From assembly GCA_017521925.1 (NCBI GenBank), contig JAFXBG010000021.1:1-64000 (forward strand): 64,000 nucleotides of DNA, written 5' to 3'. Below, one piece after another: positions 28,909-36,900 of the stretch. Origin of the DNA: Clostridia bacterium (GTDB lineage: Bacteria > Bacillota > Clostridia > Oscillospirales > Acutalibacteraceae). Each line of letters opens with the position of its first letter. Position 1 is the first letter of the stretch. Both the position numbers and the translations under genes were made by a program. The notes below the pieces were generated by a model. That model worked only from the letters and a program-made list of their open reading frames with translations. It did no database searches and was not told the DNA's origin.

Positions 28909-29606
28909 TGGGTAAGGACGTTATTGTAGCTTGTGACTTTTCAAGTGCACAGCAGGTATTTGACTTTCTCGATAAATTCACAGACAGAAAGCCATTTGTT
29001 AAAATCGGTATGGAGCTTTTCTATGCAGAAGGTCCCCAGATTGTAAGAGAAATCAAGAAACGCGGTCACAAGATTTTCTTAGACCTTAAGCTTCACGACA
29101 TTCCCAACACAGTTAAAAAGGCTATGAATGTTCTTTCTAATCTTGATGTTGATATCACCAATCTTCACGCAGGCGGTACAACACGTATGATGGAAGCCGC
29201 CCTTGAAGGCTTAATGAGAGAAGACGGCACACGTCCTCTTTTAATCGCAGTTACTCAGCTTACATCTACCGACCAGCAAGCTATGGAGGATGACCTTCTT
29301 ATCAAAGAGCCTATTGACGAGGTTGTTATCCACTACGCAAAGAATGCCGCAAAGGCAGGCCTTGACGGTGTAGTTTGCTCACCTCTTGAGGCAGGTAAGG
29401 TTCACGCAAACTGCGGCGAGAAGTTCCTCACAATTACTCCCGGTGTTCGTTTTGCAGACGGCGACGTGGGGGATCAGAAGCGTGTTATGACTCCTGCACA
29501 GGCTAAGGAAATCGGCTCTGACTATATTGTAGTAGGCAGACCTGTAACTGCTGCAGAAGACCCTGTAGCCGCTTATAACCGTTGCGTTGCAGAGTTCTGT
29601 GACTGA
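28908..29606 (+). CDS. pyrF: Orotidine-5'-phosphate decarboxylase
   Basis: This 232-residue TIM-barrel enzyme converts OMP to UMP. The N-terminal substrate-binding VACDFSS, the catalytic [13 protein letters not shown] motif near residue 60 and the C-terminal [20 protein letters not shown] and VVGRPVT phosphate-binding segments are all present. It is the group I short bacterial form. It is coupled to pyrD by a one-base overlap and preceded by AGGAGG. Confidence 0.95.
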   Translation: MGKDVIVACDFSSAQQVFDFLDKFTDRKPFVKIGMELFYAEGPQIVREIKKRGHKIFLDLKLHDIPNTVKKAMNVLSNLDVDITNLHAGGTTRMMEAALEGLMREDGTRPLLIAVTQLTSTDQQAMEDDLLIKEPIDEVVIHYAKNAAKAGLDGVVCSPLEAGKVHANCGEKFLTITPGVRFADGDVGDQKRVMTPAQAKEIGSDYIVVGRPVTAAEDPVAAYNRCVAEFCD

Positions 29607-29649
29607 TATTAATATAACTTAAATTACAATAGATAAGGAGATAAATATT

Positions 29650-30288
29650 ATGCAGAAGCTTATAGCAAAGGATTTACTTTCCATCAAGGCAGTATTTTTC
29701 AGACCCGAAGAACCCTTCACATGGGCAAGCGGTATCAAAAGCCCTGTTTACTGTGACAACAGACTTACTCTCACAGCTCCTAAGGTTAGAACTGATGTAG
29801 AAGAAGGTCTTGCAAAATTAATCAAAGAAAACTATCCTGAGGCAGAGGTACTTATGGGTACATCTACAGCAGGTATCGCTCACGCAGCTATTACTGCTCA
29901 TCTTCTTGATATGCCTATGGGTTATGTTCGTTCAGGTGCAAAAGACCACGGCAGACAGAACCAGATTGAAGGTAAACTTGAAAAGGGCCAGAAGGTTGTA
30001 GTTGTTGAGGACCTTATCTCTACAGGCGGCAGTGTTATCGAGGTTGTTGACGTTCTTCGTGAGGCTGGTGCTGAGGTTTTAGGTATTGTTTCTATCTTCA
30101 CCTACGGTATGCAGAAGGGTCTTGACAGACTGGCAGCTGCAAACGTTAAGAACATTTCTCTTACAAACTTCGACGTTATTGCTGAGGTTGCTGCTGAGGA
30201 AGGTTACATCAAGGACGAGGATATTGCCCGTCTTATCGCATTCAGAAACAACCCCTCTGACGAAAGCTGGATTACAGCTAAGGCATAA
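29650..30288 (+). CDS. pyrE: Orotate phosphoribosyltransferase
   Basis: This 212-residue type I phosphoribosyltransferase joins orotate to PRPP to give [18 protein letters not shown] near residue 20 and the PRPP signature [13 protein letters not shown] near 120 are intact, as is the flexible-loop segment [17 protein letters not shown] precedes the ATG. Its stop is 3 nt before pyrB. Confidence 0.95.
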   Translation: MQKLIAKDLLSIKAVFFRPEEPFTWASGIKSPVYCDNRLTLTAPKVRTDVEEGLAKLIKENYPEAEVLMGTSTAGIAHAAITAHLLDMPMGYVRSGAKDHGRQNQIEGKLEKGQKVVVVEDLISTGGSVIEVVDVLREAGAEVLGIVSIFTYGMQKGLDRLAAANVKNISLTNFDVIAEVAAEEGYIKDEDIARLIAFRNNPSDESWITAKA

Positions 30289-30291
30289 GCT

Positions 30292-31215
30292 ATGAAAAGT
30301 CTTATTGATATTTTGGATTTCACGGTTGAAGAAATCGACGAGCTTTTGAGCGTTGCCAATGATATTATTGCTAACCCTGTAAAATATAGCGAAATATGTC
30401 ACGGCAAAAAGCTTGCCACACTTTTCTTTGAGCCTTCAACAAGAACACGTCTTAGTTTTGAGGCAGCTATGTATGAGCTTGGGGGAAACGTTCTTGGCTT
30501 TTCTTCAGCAAATTCTTCATCTTCATCTAAGGGCGAAAGTGTTGCTGATACTGCCAAAATGGTAAGTTGCTATGCTGATATTATCGCTATGCGTCACCCA
30601 AAAGAAGGTGCACCCTTGGTTGCGGCAATGAACGCATCAATCCCTGTTATTAATGCAGGTGACGGCGGACATAACCATCCCACCCAGACACTCACCGATT
30701 TGCTTACAATTAACCGTGAAAAGGGAAGATTTGAAAACCTCAACATCGGTTTCTGCGGAGACCTTAAATTCGGCAGAACAGTACATTCCCTTATTAACGC
30801 AATGAGCAGATATAAAGGCAACACTATATATCTTGTTTCTCCTACAGAATTAAAACTTCCCGATTATGTTAAAAAGGACGTTCTGGACAAAAAGAACATC
30901 AAGTACGTGGAAACCCAGAGCTTAGACGAGGTTATGCCTGAGCTTGACATCCTCTATATGACCCGTGTTCAGCGTGAGCGTTTCTTTAATGAAGAGGAGT
31001 ATTTAAGACTTAAGGACAGATATATCTTGGTTCCCGAAAAGCTTGATAGTGCTAAAGAGGACTTAATAATTATGCATCCCCTTCCAAGGGTAAACGAAAT
31101 AAGCGTTGCAGTGGATGAAGACAGCCGTGCCTGCTACTTCCGTCAGGCTCTTTACGGCAAATACATCCGTATGGCTCTTATCTTAAAGCTCTTAAAGGAG
31201 GCAGGCACAATATGA
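30292..31215 (+). CDS. pyrB: Aspartate carbamoyltransferase catalytic subunit
   Basis: This 307-residue enzyme transfers carbamoyl phosphate to aspartate. The carbamoyl-phosphate site [12 protein letters not shown] is near residue 46, HPTQTLTDL near 126, and the aspartate-side MTRVQRERF and HPLPRVNEI follow. Length is normal. It overlaps pyrI by 4 nt (ATGA), so the enzyme is the E. coli-like regulated holoenzyme rather than the unregulated Bacillus type. Confidence 0.95.
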   Translation: MKSLIDILDFTVEEIDELLSVANDIIANPVKYSEICHGKKLATLFFEPSTRTRLSFEAAMYELGGNVLGFSSANSSSSSKGESVADTAKMVSCYADIIAMRHPKEGAPLVAAMNASIPVINAGDGGHNHPTQTLTDLLTINREKGRFENLNIGFCGDLKFGRTVHSLINAMSRYKGNTIYLVSPTELKLPDYVKKDVLDKKNIKYVETQSLDEVMPELDILYMTRVQRERFFNEEEYLRLKDRYILVPEKLDSAKEDLIIMHPLPRVNEISVAVDEDSRACYFRQALYGKYIRMALILKLLKEAGTI

Positions 31216-31631
31216 ATATAGACTCCATTAAAGACGGCTTTGTCATTGACCATATTACTGCAGGCAGAGCTATGCGTATCTACGAGCTTTTAGAGCTTTC
31301 AAAGCTAGATGTGCCTGTTGCTATTATTACCAACGCAGGCAGTAAAAAAATGGGCAAAAAGGATATTATCAAAATTGACGGTGACGTACCACTAAACCTT
31401 GAGGTTATCGGCTATGCCGACCCTAAGGTTACCGTTAATATTATCAAAGACGGCAAGCTTACCGAAAAGCTTACTATCCCAATGCCCGAAATCCTTACTA
31501 ACGTAATTTTTTGCAAAAATCCCAGATGTATTACTTCTGTAGAGCAGGAGATTAACCACATTTTCAAGCTGACAGATAAGGAAGAAAACGTTTATCGTTG
31601 CATTTACTGCGAGTCTAAAGCAGACCTTTAA
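31212..31631 (+). CDS. pyrI: Aspartate carbamoyltransferase regulatory subunit
   Basis: This 139-residue subunit binds allosteric nucleotides in its N-terminal domain and contacts PyrB through a C-terminal zinc domain. The four zinc ligands are in CKNPRC and CIYC. The start overlaps pyrB. Presence of pyrI means nucleotide feedback can act on the enzyme in addition to the leader attenuator. The stop codon abuts repeat copy D. Confidence 0.94.
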   Translation: MNIDSIKDGFVIDHITAGRAMRIYELLELSKLDVPVAIITNAGSKKMGKKDIIKIDGDVPLNLEVIGYADPKVTVNIIKDGKLTEKLTIPMPEILTNVIFCKNPRCITSVEQEINHIFKLTDKEENVYRCIYCESKADL

Positions 31632-31703
31632 CCGTTATCTACAAAAGGCATTTCGCCTACGGATAGGTTTAATATATAGATGACCTTGATTAACGGCGGT
31701 CGG
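31632..31703 (+). repeat. Stop-codon-abutting repeat, copy D
   Basis: The element starts right after the pyrI TAA. The first hairpin is degraded, but AGGC-atttc-GCCT, the TTCGCCTACGGATAGGTTTA core, AGGT...ACCT pairing and the TTAACGGCGGTCGG end are kept. Confidence 0.8.
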
Positions 31704-31766
31704 TTTATTGCAGGGACAGACTCTGCAACTGTCCGAAACTTTTTGATATATTAATATTTATGTTCA

Positions 31767-31795
31767 AAAGCCTCGCTTAACAGCGGGGCTTTTTG
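31767..31795 (+). terminator. Pyr operon terminator
   Basis: AAGCCTCGC-ttaaca-GCGGGGCTT is followed by T4. An upstream hairpin, GGACAG/CTGTCC, lies at about 31714-31734. Confidence 0.8.
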
Positions 31796-31812
31796 TTAGC
31801 AAATTTTCCGTA

Positions 31813-31841
31813 TTGCTATTTATCTTTTTTTATGATATAAT
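31813..31841 (+). promoter_or_regulatory. Promoter of the hydrogenase-maturation operon
   Basis: TTGCTA (31813-31818), a 17-nt spacer and TATAAT (31836-31841). Confidence 0.75.
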
Positions 31842-31847
31842 TTCTTT

Positions 31848-31980
31848 AGTACCTGACAAGAAGATGTATCTGACGGAAAGGTAACAGCAATTTTAAAAAA
31901 ATCGCCATATCTTTATGGCTTAATAATGCTGTTTTCCGCCACACTCTTCATTGGGTGTGGCTTTTTTTGGAGGTAATTAT
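31848..31980 (+). promoter_or_regulatory. Unassigned structured leader with intrinsic terminator (riboswitch-like)
   Basis: About 130 nt of leader carries an outer pairing CGGAAA-ggt-AACAGCA (31874-31889) with TGCTGTTTTCCG (31927-31938). This encloses a GCCATA-TCTT-TATGGC hairpin (31904-31919) and an A-rich joining strand. A terminator, GCCACAC / GTGTGGC plus T7 (31938-31968), follows. The outer stem and the terminator share the base at 31938, so folding of one can affect the other. The ribosome site GGAGG comes immediately after the T-tract. I do not recognise a named class. Confidence 0.65.
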
Positions 31981-31982
31981 AT

Positions 31983-32246
31983 ATGGAAACCCGTGTTGCA
32001 GTAATGAGCATAATTGTAGAAAACCCTGATTCTGTCGAGGATTTAAACGCCCTTTTACATACATTCAGTAAGTATGTTATAGGCAGAATGGGCATCCCCT
32101 ACAGAGAGAAGAATATAAATATTATAAGTGTCGCCGTTGATGCACCCCAAAATGAAATTTCTGCTCTTTCAGGCAAAATTGGCAAATTAAAGGGTGTAAG
32201 CATCAAAACCGCCTACTCAGGAGTGATTTCCAGTGAACAGTCTTAA
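31983..32246 (+). CDS. TM1266-like putative [FeFe]-hydrogenase system regulator
   Basis: This 87-residue protein has an ACT-like ferredoxin fold (METRVAVMSIIVENPDSVED at the start, then YVIGRMGIPY and IISVAVDAP). It matches the small proteins usually encoded next to hydE/hydG and annotated as putative iron-only hydrogenase system regulators. Its biochemical role is not established. GGAGG is 9-10 nt upstream, right behind the leader terminator. It overlaps hydE by 14 nt. Confidence 0.85.
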   Translation: METRVAVMSIIVENPDSVEDLNALLHTFSKYVIGRMGIPYREKNINIISVAVDAPQNEISALSGKIGKLKGVSIKTAYSGVISSEQS

Positions 32247-33291
32247 GCTGTTAGAAAAATTAGCTGATACCCAAAGCCTTAATTCAGAAGAATACAAATT
32301 TCTTGTTGATAATTATAGTCAAGAAACCGCAGACTTTGCGTCACAATTAGCAGTAAAGAAACGCAAAGAAATTTACGGTAATTCTGTTTTTATACGCGGT
32401 CTTATTGAAATAAGCAACATCTGCAAAAACGATTGCTACTACTGCGGAATCCGTTGTTCTAACCGTAAGGCTGACCGTTATCGTCTTACTAAGGAAGATA
32501 TTCTTTCCTGTTGTGATTCAGGCTATGGTTTAGGTTTTCGTACCTTTGTTATGCAAGGCGGGGAAGACCCTTACTTTACTGATGAGGTTATGTGCGACAT
32601 AGTAACATCCATCAAAGATAAATACCCCGACTGTGCTGTAACCTTGTCATTAGGCGAACGAAAGAGAGATAGCTACCAAAAGCTTTTCGAAAGCGGAGCT
32701 GACCGTTATCTTCTCCGTCACGAAACCGCAGACAGCTGTCATTACAACAAGCTTCACCCTGAAAATTTAACCTTAGCAAACCGAATGGATTGTCTTAAAA
32801 ATCTGCGTGAAATCGGCTTTCAGACAGGTTGCGGTTTTATGGTAGGCTCTCCTTACCAGACCTCAGAGCATATAGCAAAAGACCTTAAATTTATCGAAAA
32901 TTTCAAGCCGGATATGTGCGGTATTGGCCCGTTTATCCCGCATAAAGACACACCTTTTAAGGACTTTAAGGCAGGCAGTGCTTCTCTTACCTGCTATCTT
33001 TTATCCATAGTTCGCCTTATTCATCCCCCTGTTTTGCTTCCTGCTACTACAGCGTTGGGAAGCTTGGGACAAAACGGCAGGGAAAAGGGAATTTTATCAG
33101 GTGCAAACGTAGTAATGCCCAATCTTTCTCCTGAAAGCACAAGGGCAAAATACGAGCTTTATAATAACAAACTCTCAACGGGTGCCGAGTCCGCCAACGG
33201 ACTTGAGGCACTTCGTAAAAATTTAAAGGATATCGGTTACGAAATTGTGACTAACCGCGGTGATGTAAGAAAGGAAGATAAGAATGAGTAA
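32233..33291 (+). CDS. hydE: [FeFe]-hydrogenase H-cluster maturase HydE
   Basis: This 352-residue radical-SAM enzyme takes part in making the dithiomethylamine-bridged diiron subcluster of [FeFe] hydrogenase. The SAM-cluster motif CX3CX2C is CKNDCYYC near residue 65, with GGEDP near 113 for SAM binding. The C-terminal BATS-like region contains TALGSLGQNGREKGILSGANVV, read in parts around 280. GTG 32233 is used, with AGGAG upstream, inside the end of the preceding gene. It overlaps hydG by 8 nt. Confidence 0.93.
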   Translation: MNSLKLLEKLADTQSLNSEEYKFLVDNYSQETADFASQLAVKKRKEIYGNSVFIRGLIEISNICKNDCYYCGIRCSNRKADRYRLTKEDILSCCDSGYGLGFRTFVMQGGEDPYFTDEVMCDIVTSIKDKYPDCAVTLSLGERKRDSYQKLFESGADRYLLRHETADSCHYNKLHPENLTLANRMDCLKNLREIGFQTGCGFMVGSPYQTSEHIAKDLKFIENFKPDMCGIGPFIPHKDTPFKDFKAGSASLTCYLLSIVRLIHPPVLLPATTALGSLGQNGREKGILSGANVVMPNLSPESTRAKYELYNNKLSTGAESANGLEALRKNLKDIGYEIVTNRGDVRKEDKNE

Positions 33292-34732
33292 CTATAATGT
33301 AAAATCAATGAAGGCAGAGGAGTTTATAAGCGATGCTGAAATCCGCGAAACTCTTGAATATGCCGAAGCTAACAAAAATAATATTGAACTTATCGACAGC
33401 ATTTTAGAAAAGGCAAAGCCCGTGAAAACTGACACAGGCTACGTGTGTGCAGGCCTTTCTCACAGGGAAGCTTCTGTTCTTCTTGCTTGCGAAATTCCCG
33501 AAAAGGTGCAGAAAATCTATGAAATTGCCGAGGATATCAAGCTTAAATTCTACGGTAACCGAATTGTTATGTTTGCACCGCTTTACCTTTCAAACTATTG
33601 TGTAAACGGCTGTGTGTACTGTCCTTATCACCTTAAAAACAAGGATATTGCCCGTCGTAAATTAACTCAGGATGAAGTAAAGGCAGAGGTTATAGCTTTG
33701 CAGGATATGGGACACAAGCGACTTGCAATTGAAGCAGGCGAAGACCCCAAGAATAACCCCATTGAGTATATTCTGGAATGTATCAACACCATTTACAGCG
33801 TTAACCACAAAAACGGTGCAATTCGACGTGTTAACGTTAATATTGCCGCTACAACCGTTGAGAATTACCGAAAACTCCGTGATGCAGGCATCGGTACATA
33901 CATACTTTTCCAGGAAACTTATCACAAGGAAAGCTACCTTGAGCTTCACCCAACAGGCCCCAAGCACGACTATGCTTATCATACCGAAGCAATGGACAGA
34001 GCTATGGAAGGCGGTATTGACGATGTAGGTTTAGGTGTGCTTTTCGGTCTTGAGCTTTATAAATACGAGTTTGCAGGCTTACTTATGCATGCCGAGCATC
34101 TTGAGGCTGTTCACGGTGTAGGTCCTCACACTATAAGCGTACCTCGTCTTAAAAAAGCAAACAACATCGACCCCGATAGCTTTGATAATGGTATTGATGA
34201 TGATACTTTCGCAAAAATCACCGCTTGTATCCGACTTGCAGTACCCTACACAGGTATCATTATTTCCACCCGGGAATCTCAGGAGGTTCGCTCACGTCTT
34301 CTTAACTGTGGTGTTTCTCAGGTAAGCGGAGCTTCCCGTACATCTGTCGGCGGATACACCGAGGAAGAACGCCCCCACGATACCGAGCAGTTTGACGTTT
34401 CAGACCAGCGTACCCTTGACGAGGTCGTTCGTTGGCTTATGGAAAACGGTCATATCCCCTCATTCTGTACAGCTTGCTACCGCGAAGGCAGAACAGGCGA
34501 CAGGTTTATGAGCCTTTGTAAATCAGGTCAGATTGTCAATTGCTGTCACCCCAATGCACTTATGACATTGACCGAGTTCCTTGTTGACTACGCAAGTGAT
34601 GAAACAAAAGAAATCGGCTATAAGATGATAGAAGACGAACTTAATAAAATTACTAACCCCAAGGTTCTTGAAATTGCAAAAGATAACATCGAGAACATCA
34701 AAAATTCCAACCGCCGGGATTTCAGATTCTAA
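33284..34732 (+). CDS. hydG: [FeFe]-hydrogenase maturase, tyrosine lyase HydG
   Basis: This 482-residue radical-SAM tyrosine lyase makes CO and cyanide ligands for the H-cluster. The SAM-cluster motif is CVNGCVYC near residue 107. The C-terminal region carries the auxiliary-cluster cysteines in CTACYREGRTGDRFM with a later Cys in QIVNCCHPNA, the HydG-specific feature that separates it from ThiH. The start overlaps hydE. The stop codon abuts repeat copy B. Confidence 0.95.
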   Translation: MSNYNVKSMKAEEFISDAEIRETLEYAEANKNNIELIDSILEKAKPVKTDTGYVCAGLSHREASVLLACEIPEKVQKIYEIAEDIKLKFYGNRIVMFAPLYLSNYCVNGCVYCPYHLKNKDIARRKLTQDEVKAEVIALQDMGHKRLAIEAGEDPKNNPIEYILECINTIYSVNHKNGAIRRVNVNIAATTVENYRKLRDAGIGTYILFQETYHKESYLELHPTGPKHDYAYHTEAMDRAMEGGIDDVGLGVLFGLELYKYEFAGLLMHAEHLEAVHGVGPHTISVPRLKKANNIDPDSFDNGIDDDTFAKITACIRLAVPYTGIIISTRESQEVRSRLLNCGVSQVSGASRTSVGGYTEEERPHDTEQFDVSDQRTLDEVVRWLMENGHIPSFCTACYREGRTGDRFMSLCKSGQIVNCCHPNALMTLTEFLVDYASDETKEIGYKMIEDELNKITNPKVLEIAKDNIENIKNSNRRDFRF

Positions 34733-34810
34733 ATGGGTCAGCCACCCATAGGGCGGTTCGCCTGTGGATAGGTTAGATATAGTGAAAACCTATGTTTAAC
34801 GGCGTGTTGG
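34733..34810 (+). repeat. Stop-codon-abutting repeat, copy B
   Basis: The element starts directly after the hydG TAA. It is the clearest copy: ATGGGT-CAGCC-ACCCAT, then GGGCG-gtt-CGCCT, TGTGGATAGGTTAG, a third stem ATAGGT...ACCTAT, and TTTAACGGCGTGTTGG. It separates hydG from hydF. Confidence 0.88.
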
Positions 34811-34823
34811 ATATAAATATTCG

Positions 34824-34876
34824 AGAGTCAGAGTGTAGGGGGAGGGGTTGCCCCTCCCGAAATTTGCACTCTAAAT
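34824..34876 (+). terminator. Nested hairpin between hydG and hydF
   Basis: GGGGAGGGG-tt-GCCCCTCCC is enclosed by an outer AGAGTG/CACTCT pairing, just downstream of repeat copy B. It lacks a long T-run, so termination is uncertain. Confidence 0.4.
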
Positions 34877-34944
34877 TAAGCTTTACGGGAGCTTAAGCGG
34901 CTCCTATACAAAAAATGTTTCATTTTTTTCTAAGGAGGCAAAAT

Positions 34945-36144
34945 ATGAGCCTTAGTAATACACCGAGTGCCGAAAGAATTCACATTGGTTTTTTCGGACT
35001 TCGAAACGCAGGCAAGTCAAGCCTTGTCAATGCCGTAACAGGTCAGGAGCTTTCGGTAGTTTCAGACGTACTCGGTACCACCACCGACCCTGTAAAAAAA
35101 GCTATGGAGCTTTTGCCTTTGGGCCCTGTTGTTATCATTGATACTCCCGGTTTTGACGACACAGGCTATTTAGGCGAAAAACGTGTTTTAAAAACCCGCA
35201 AGGTTCTTGCGTCTGTTGATATTGCTGTCCTTGTAGTGGATGCTCAAAAGGGCGTTTCACAGGACGACAACACCCTTATTGAGCTTTTCAAAGAACGTAA
35301 GATTCCTTATGTAATCGCTTATAATAAATCGGATTTAACCGAGAAGAAAACAGAAAATAAAAACGAAATCGCTGTAAGTGCGGTAAACGGTAAGAATATC
35401 AGTGAGCTTAAAGAGCTTATAGGAACCCTTATAAACTCAAAAGAAGAAAAGCTCATACTTGCCGATTTGGTAAAAGCGGGTGACAAGGTGGTCTTGGTTA
35501 CGCCTATTGATGCCTCAGCACCTAAGGGAAGGCTTATTCTTCCTCAACAGCAAACTCTCAGAGAGCTTCTTGATTTACACTGCACCGCTGTAGTTTGTCA
35601 GCCTGAGGAGCTTAAAGCTGTTTTAGCAAGTTTTAATACAACCCCAAAACTTGTAATCACCGATTCTCAGGTTTTCGGCAAAGTTTCAAAGGATGTACCC
35701 GAAGACATAGCCCTTACTTCCTTTTCAATTTTATTTGCAAGGTATAAAGGAGATTTAGAAGCCTTGGTAAAGGGTGCTGCAACGTTAAAAAGCTTACAAG
35801 ACGGTGACAAGGTGCTTATAAGCGAGGGTTGTACTCACCACCGCCAATGTGGTGACATCGGCACAGTAAAGCTTCCAAACTGGATAAAGAGTTATACAGG
35901 CAAAAACATTGAGTTTAATTTTACAAGCGGCGGAGATTTTCCTGAGGATTTGTCGCAGTATGCATTGGTTGTTCATTGCGGCGGCTGTATGCTCAATAAC
36001 CGTGAAATGGCTTATCGCATAAACTTTGCCAAAGCAGAGGGTGTGCCAATTGTAAACTACGGTGTATTAATTGCACATATCCACGGAATTTTAAAACGTA
36101 GCCTTTCGCCATTTAAAAATCTTAAGGATATGTTAGGTGAGTGA
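34945..36144 (+). CDS. hydF: [FeFe]-hydrogenase maturation GTPase HydF
   Basis: This 399-residue scaffold GTPase carries the diiron precursor and loads it into the hydrogenase. The N-terminal GTPase has the P-loop GLRNAGKSSL near residue 15, DTPGFDDTG near 65 and NKSD near 120. The C-terminal cluster domain has CTHHRQCGD near 305 and the conserved HCGGC near 345. ATG 34945 is preferred because TAAGGAGG is 8-9 nt upstream; the longer frame has no ribosome site. Confidence 0.95.
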   Translation: MSLSNTPSAERIHIGFFGLRNAGKSSLVNAVTGQELSVVSDVLGTTTDPVKKAMELLPLGPVVIIDTPGFDDTGYLGEKRVLKTRKVLASVDIAVLVVDAQKGVSQDDNTLIELFKERKIPYVIAYNKSDLTEKKTENKNEIAVSAVNGKNISELKELIGTLINSKEEKLILADLVKAGDKVVLVTPIDASAPKGRLILPQQQTLRELLDLHCTAVVCQPEELKAVLASFNTTPKLVITDSQVFGKVSKDVPEDIALTSFSILFARYKGDLEALVKGAATLKSLQDGDKVLISEGCTHHRQCGDIGTVKLPNWIKSYTGKNIEFNFTSGGDFPEDLSQYALVVHCGGCMLNNREMAYRINFAKAEGVPIVNYGVLIAHIHGILKRSLSPFKNLKDMLGE

Positions 36145-36695
36145 AAATGCTTGAACTGAAAAAAGGCAGGCCCGAAGATTATGACCAAAGATCAGTAATC
36201 GAACAGGCGGTTTACGATTTTCTTGATAATCTTAATATTGAGTATGACCGCCTTGACCACGAGCCTGCTTACACTATGGAAATCTGCAGTGAAATCGACA
36301 AAAGCCTGGGTGCGTTAATCTGTAAAAATCTTTTTTTATGTAATCGTCAGAAAACAGATTTTTACCTGCTTATGATGCCAGCAGACAAGGTTTTCAAAAC
36401 CAAAGAGCTTTCTAAAGCCTTAGGTGTTTCAAGGCTTTCATTTGGTGACGCAGACAAAATGCAGGAGCTTTTAGGTACTACTCCCGGCTCTGCAAGCGTT
36501 ATGGGACTCTTGAACGACAAAGAAAACAAAGTGAGGCTTATAATTGACAAAGATGTTTTACAGGAAGAGTATTTTGGCTGTCATCCTTGTGTCAATACAT
36601 CAAGCCTAAGAATCAGCATCAAGGATTTGACAGACAAAATATTACCACCTCTTAACCATAGCTACACAGTTATTAAACTATTTGGCGAAGAATAA
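36141..36695 (+). CDS. YbaK/ProX-type prolyl-tRNA editing deacylase
   Basis: This 184-residue single-domain protein of the YbaK/ProX (INS-like) family probably hydrolyses mischarged aminoacyl-tRNA such as Ala-tRNA(Pro). The conserved DHEPAYTMEIC near residue 40, a Lys in ICKNLFL, MMPADK, and GSASVMGLLND near 115 fit the family. It starts at GTG 36141 overlapping the hydF stop, or ATG 36147. The link to hydrogenase maturation is probably only cotranscription. Confidence 0.85.
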   Translation: MKMLELKKGRPEDYDQRSVIEQAVYDFLDNLNIEYDRLDHEPAYTMEICSEIDKSLGALICKNLFLCNRQKTDFYLLMMPADKVFKTKELSKALGVSRLSFGDADKMQELLGTTPGSASVMGLLNDKENKVRLIIDKDVLQEEYFGCHPCVNTSSLRISIKDLTDKILPPLNHSYTVIKLFGEE

Positions 36696-36700
36696 TATAC

Positions 36701-36727
36701 AAAAGGCGATTTTATCGCCTTTTTTCT
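36701..36727 (+). terminator. Terminator of the hyd operon
   Basis: AAAGGCGAT-ttt-ATCGCCTTT is followed by TTTTC. Confidence 0.85.
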
Positions 36728-36809
36728 TTATTGGAAACTAAAACTGTCATTTTTCATAGGTTAAGCTTCGCTTATTTTATATCTTCTACAAAAATCACAT
36801 ACGCAAATT

Positions 36810-36838
36810 GACACTGTTTTTAGGGAATGATATAATTG
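36810..36838 (+). promoter_or_regulatory. Promoter of the BMP-type importer operon
   Basis: TTGACA (36810-36815), a 17-nt spacer and TATAAT (36833-36838): a perfect sigma-A consensus, 63 nt before the gene start. Confidence 0.92.
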
Positions 36839-36900
36839 TAGTGTTGTGAAAGTCTTTAATGATTCACAAAAAATTAGCCGAAAGGCGAGGAGGAAAAACA

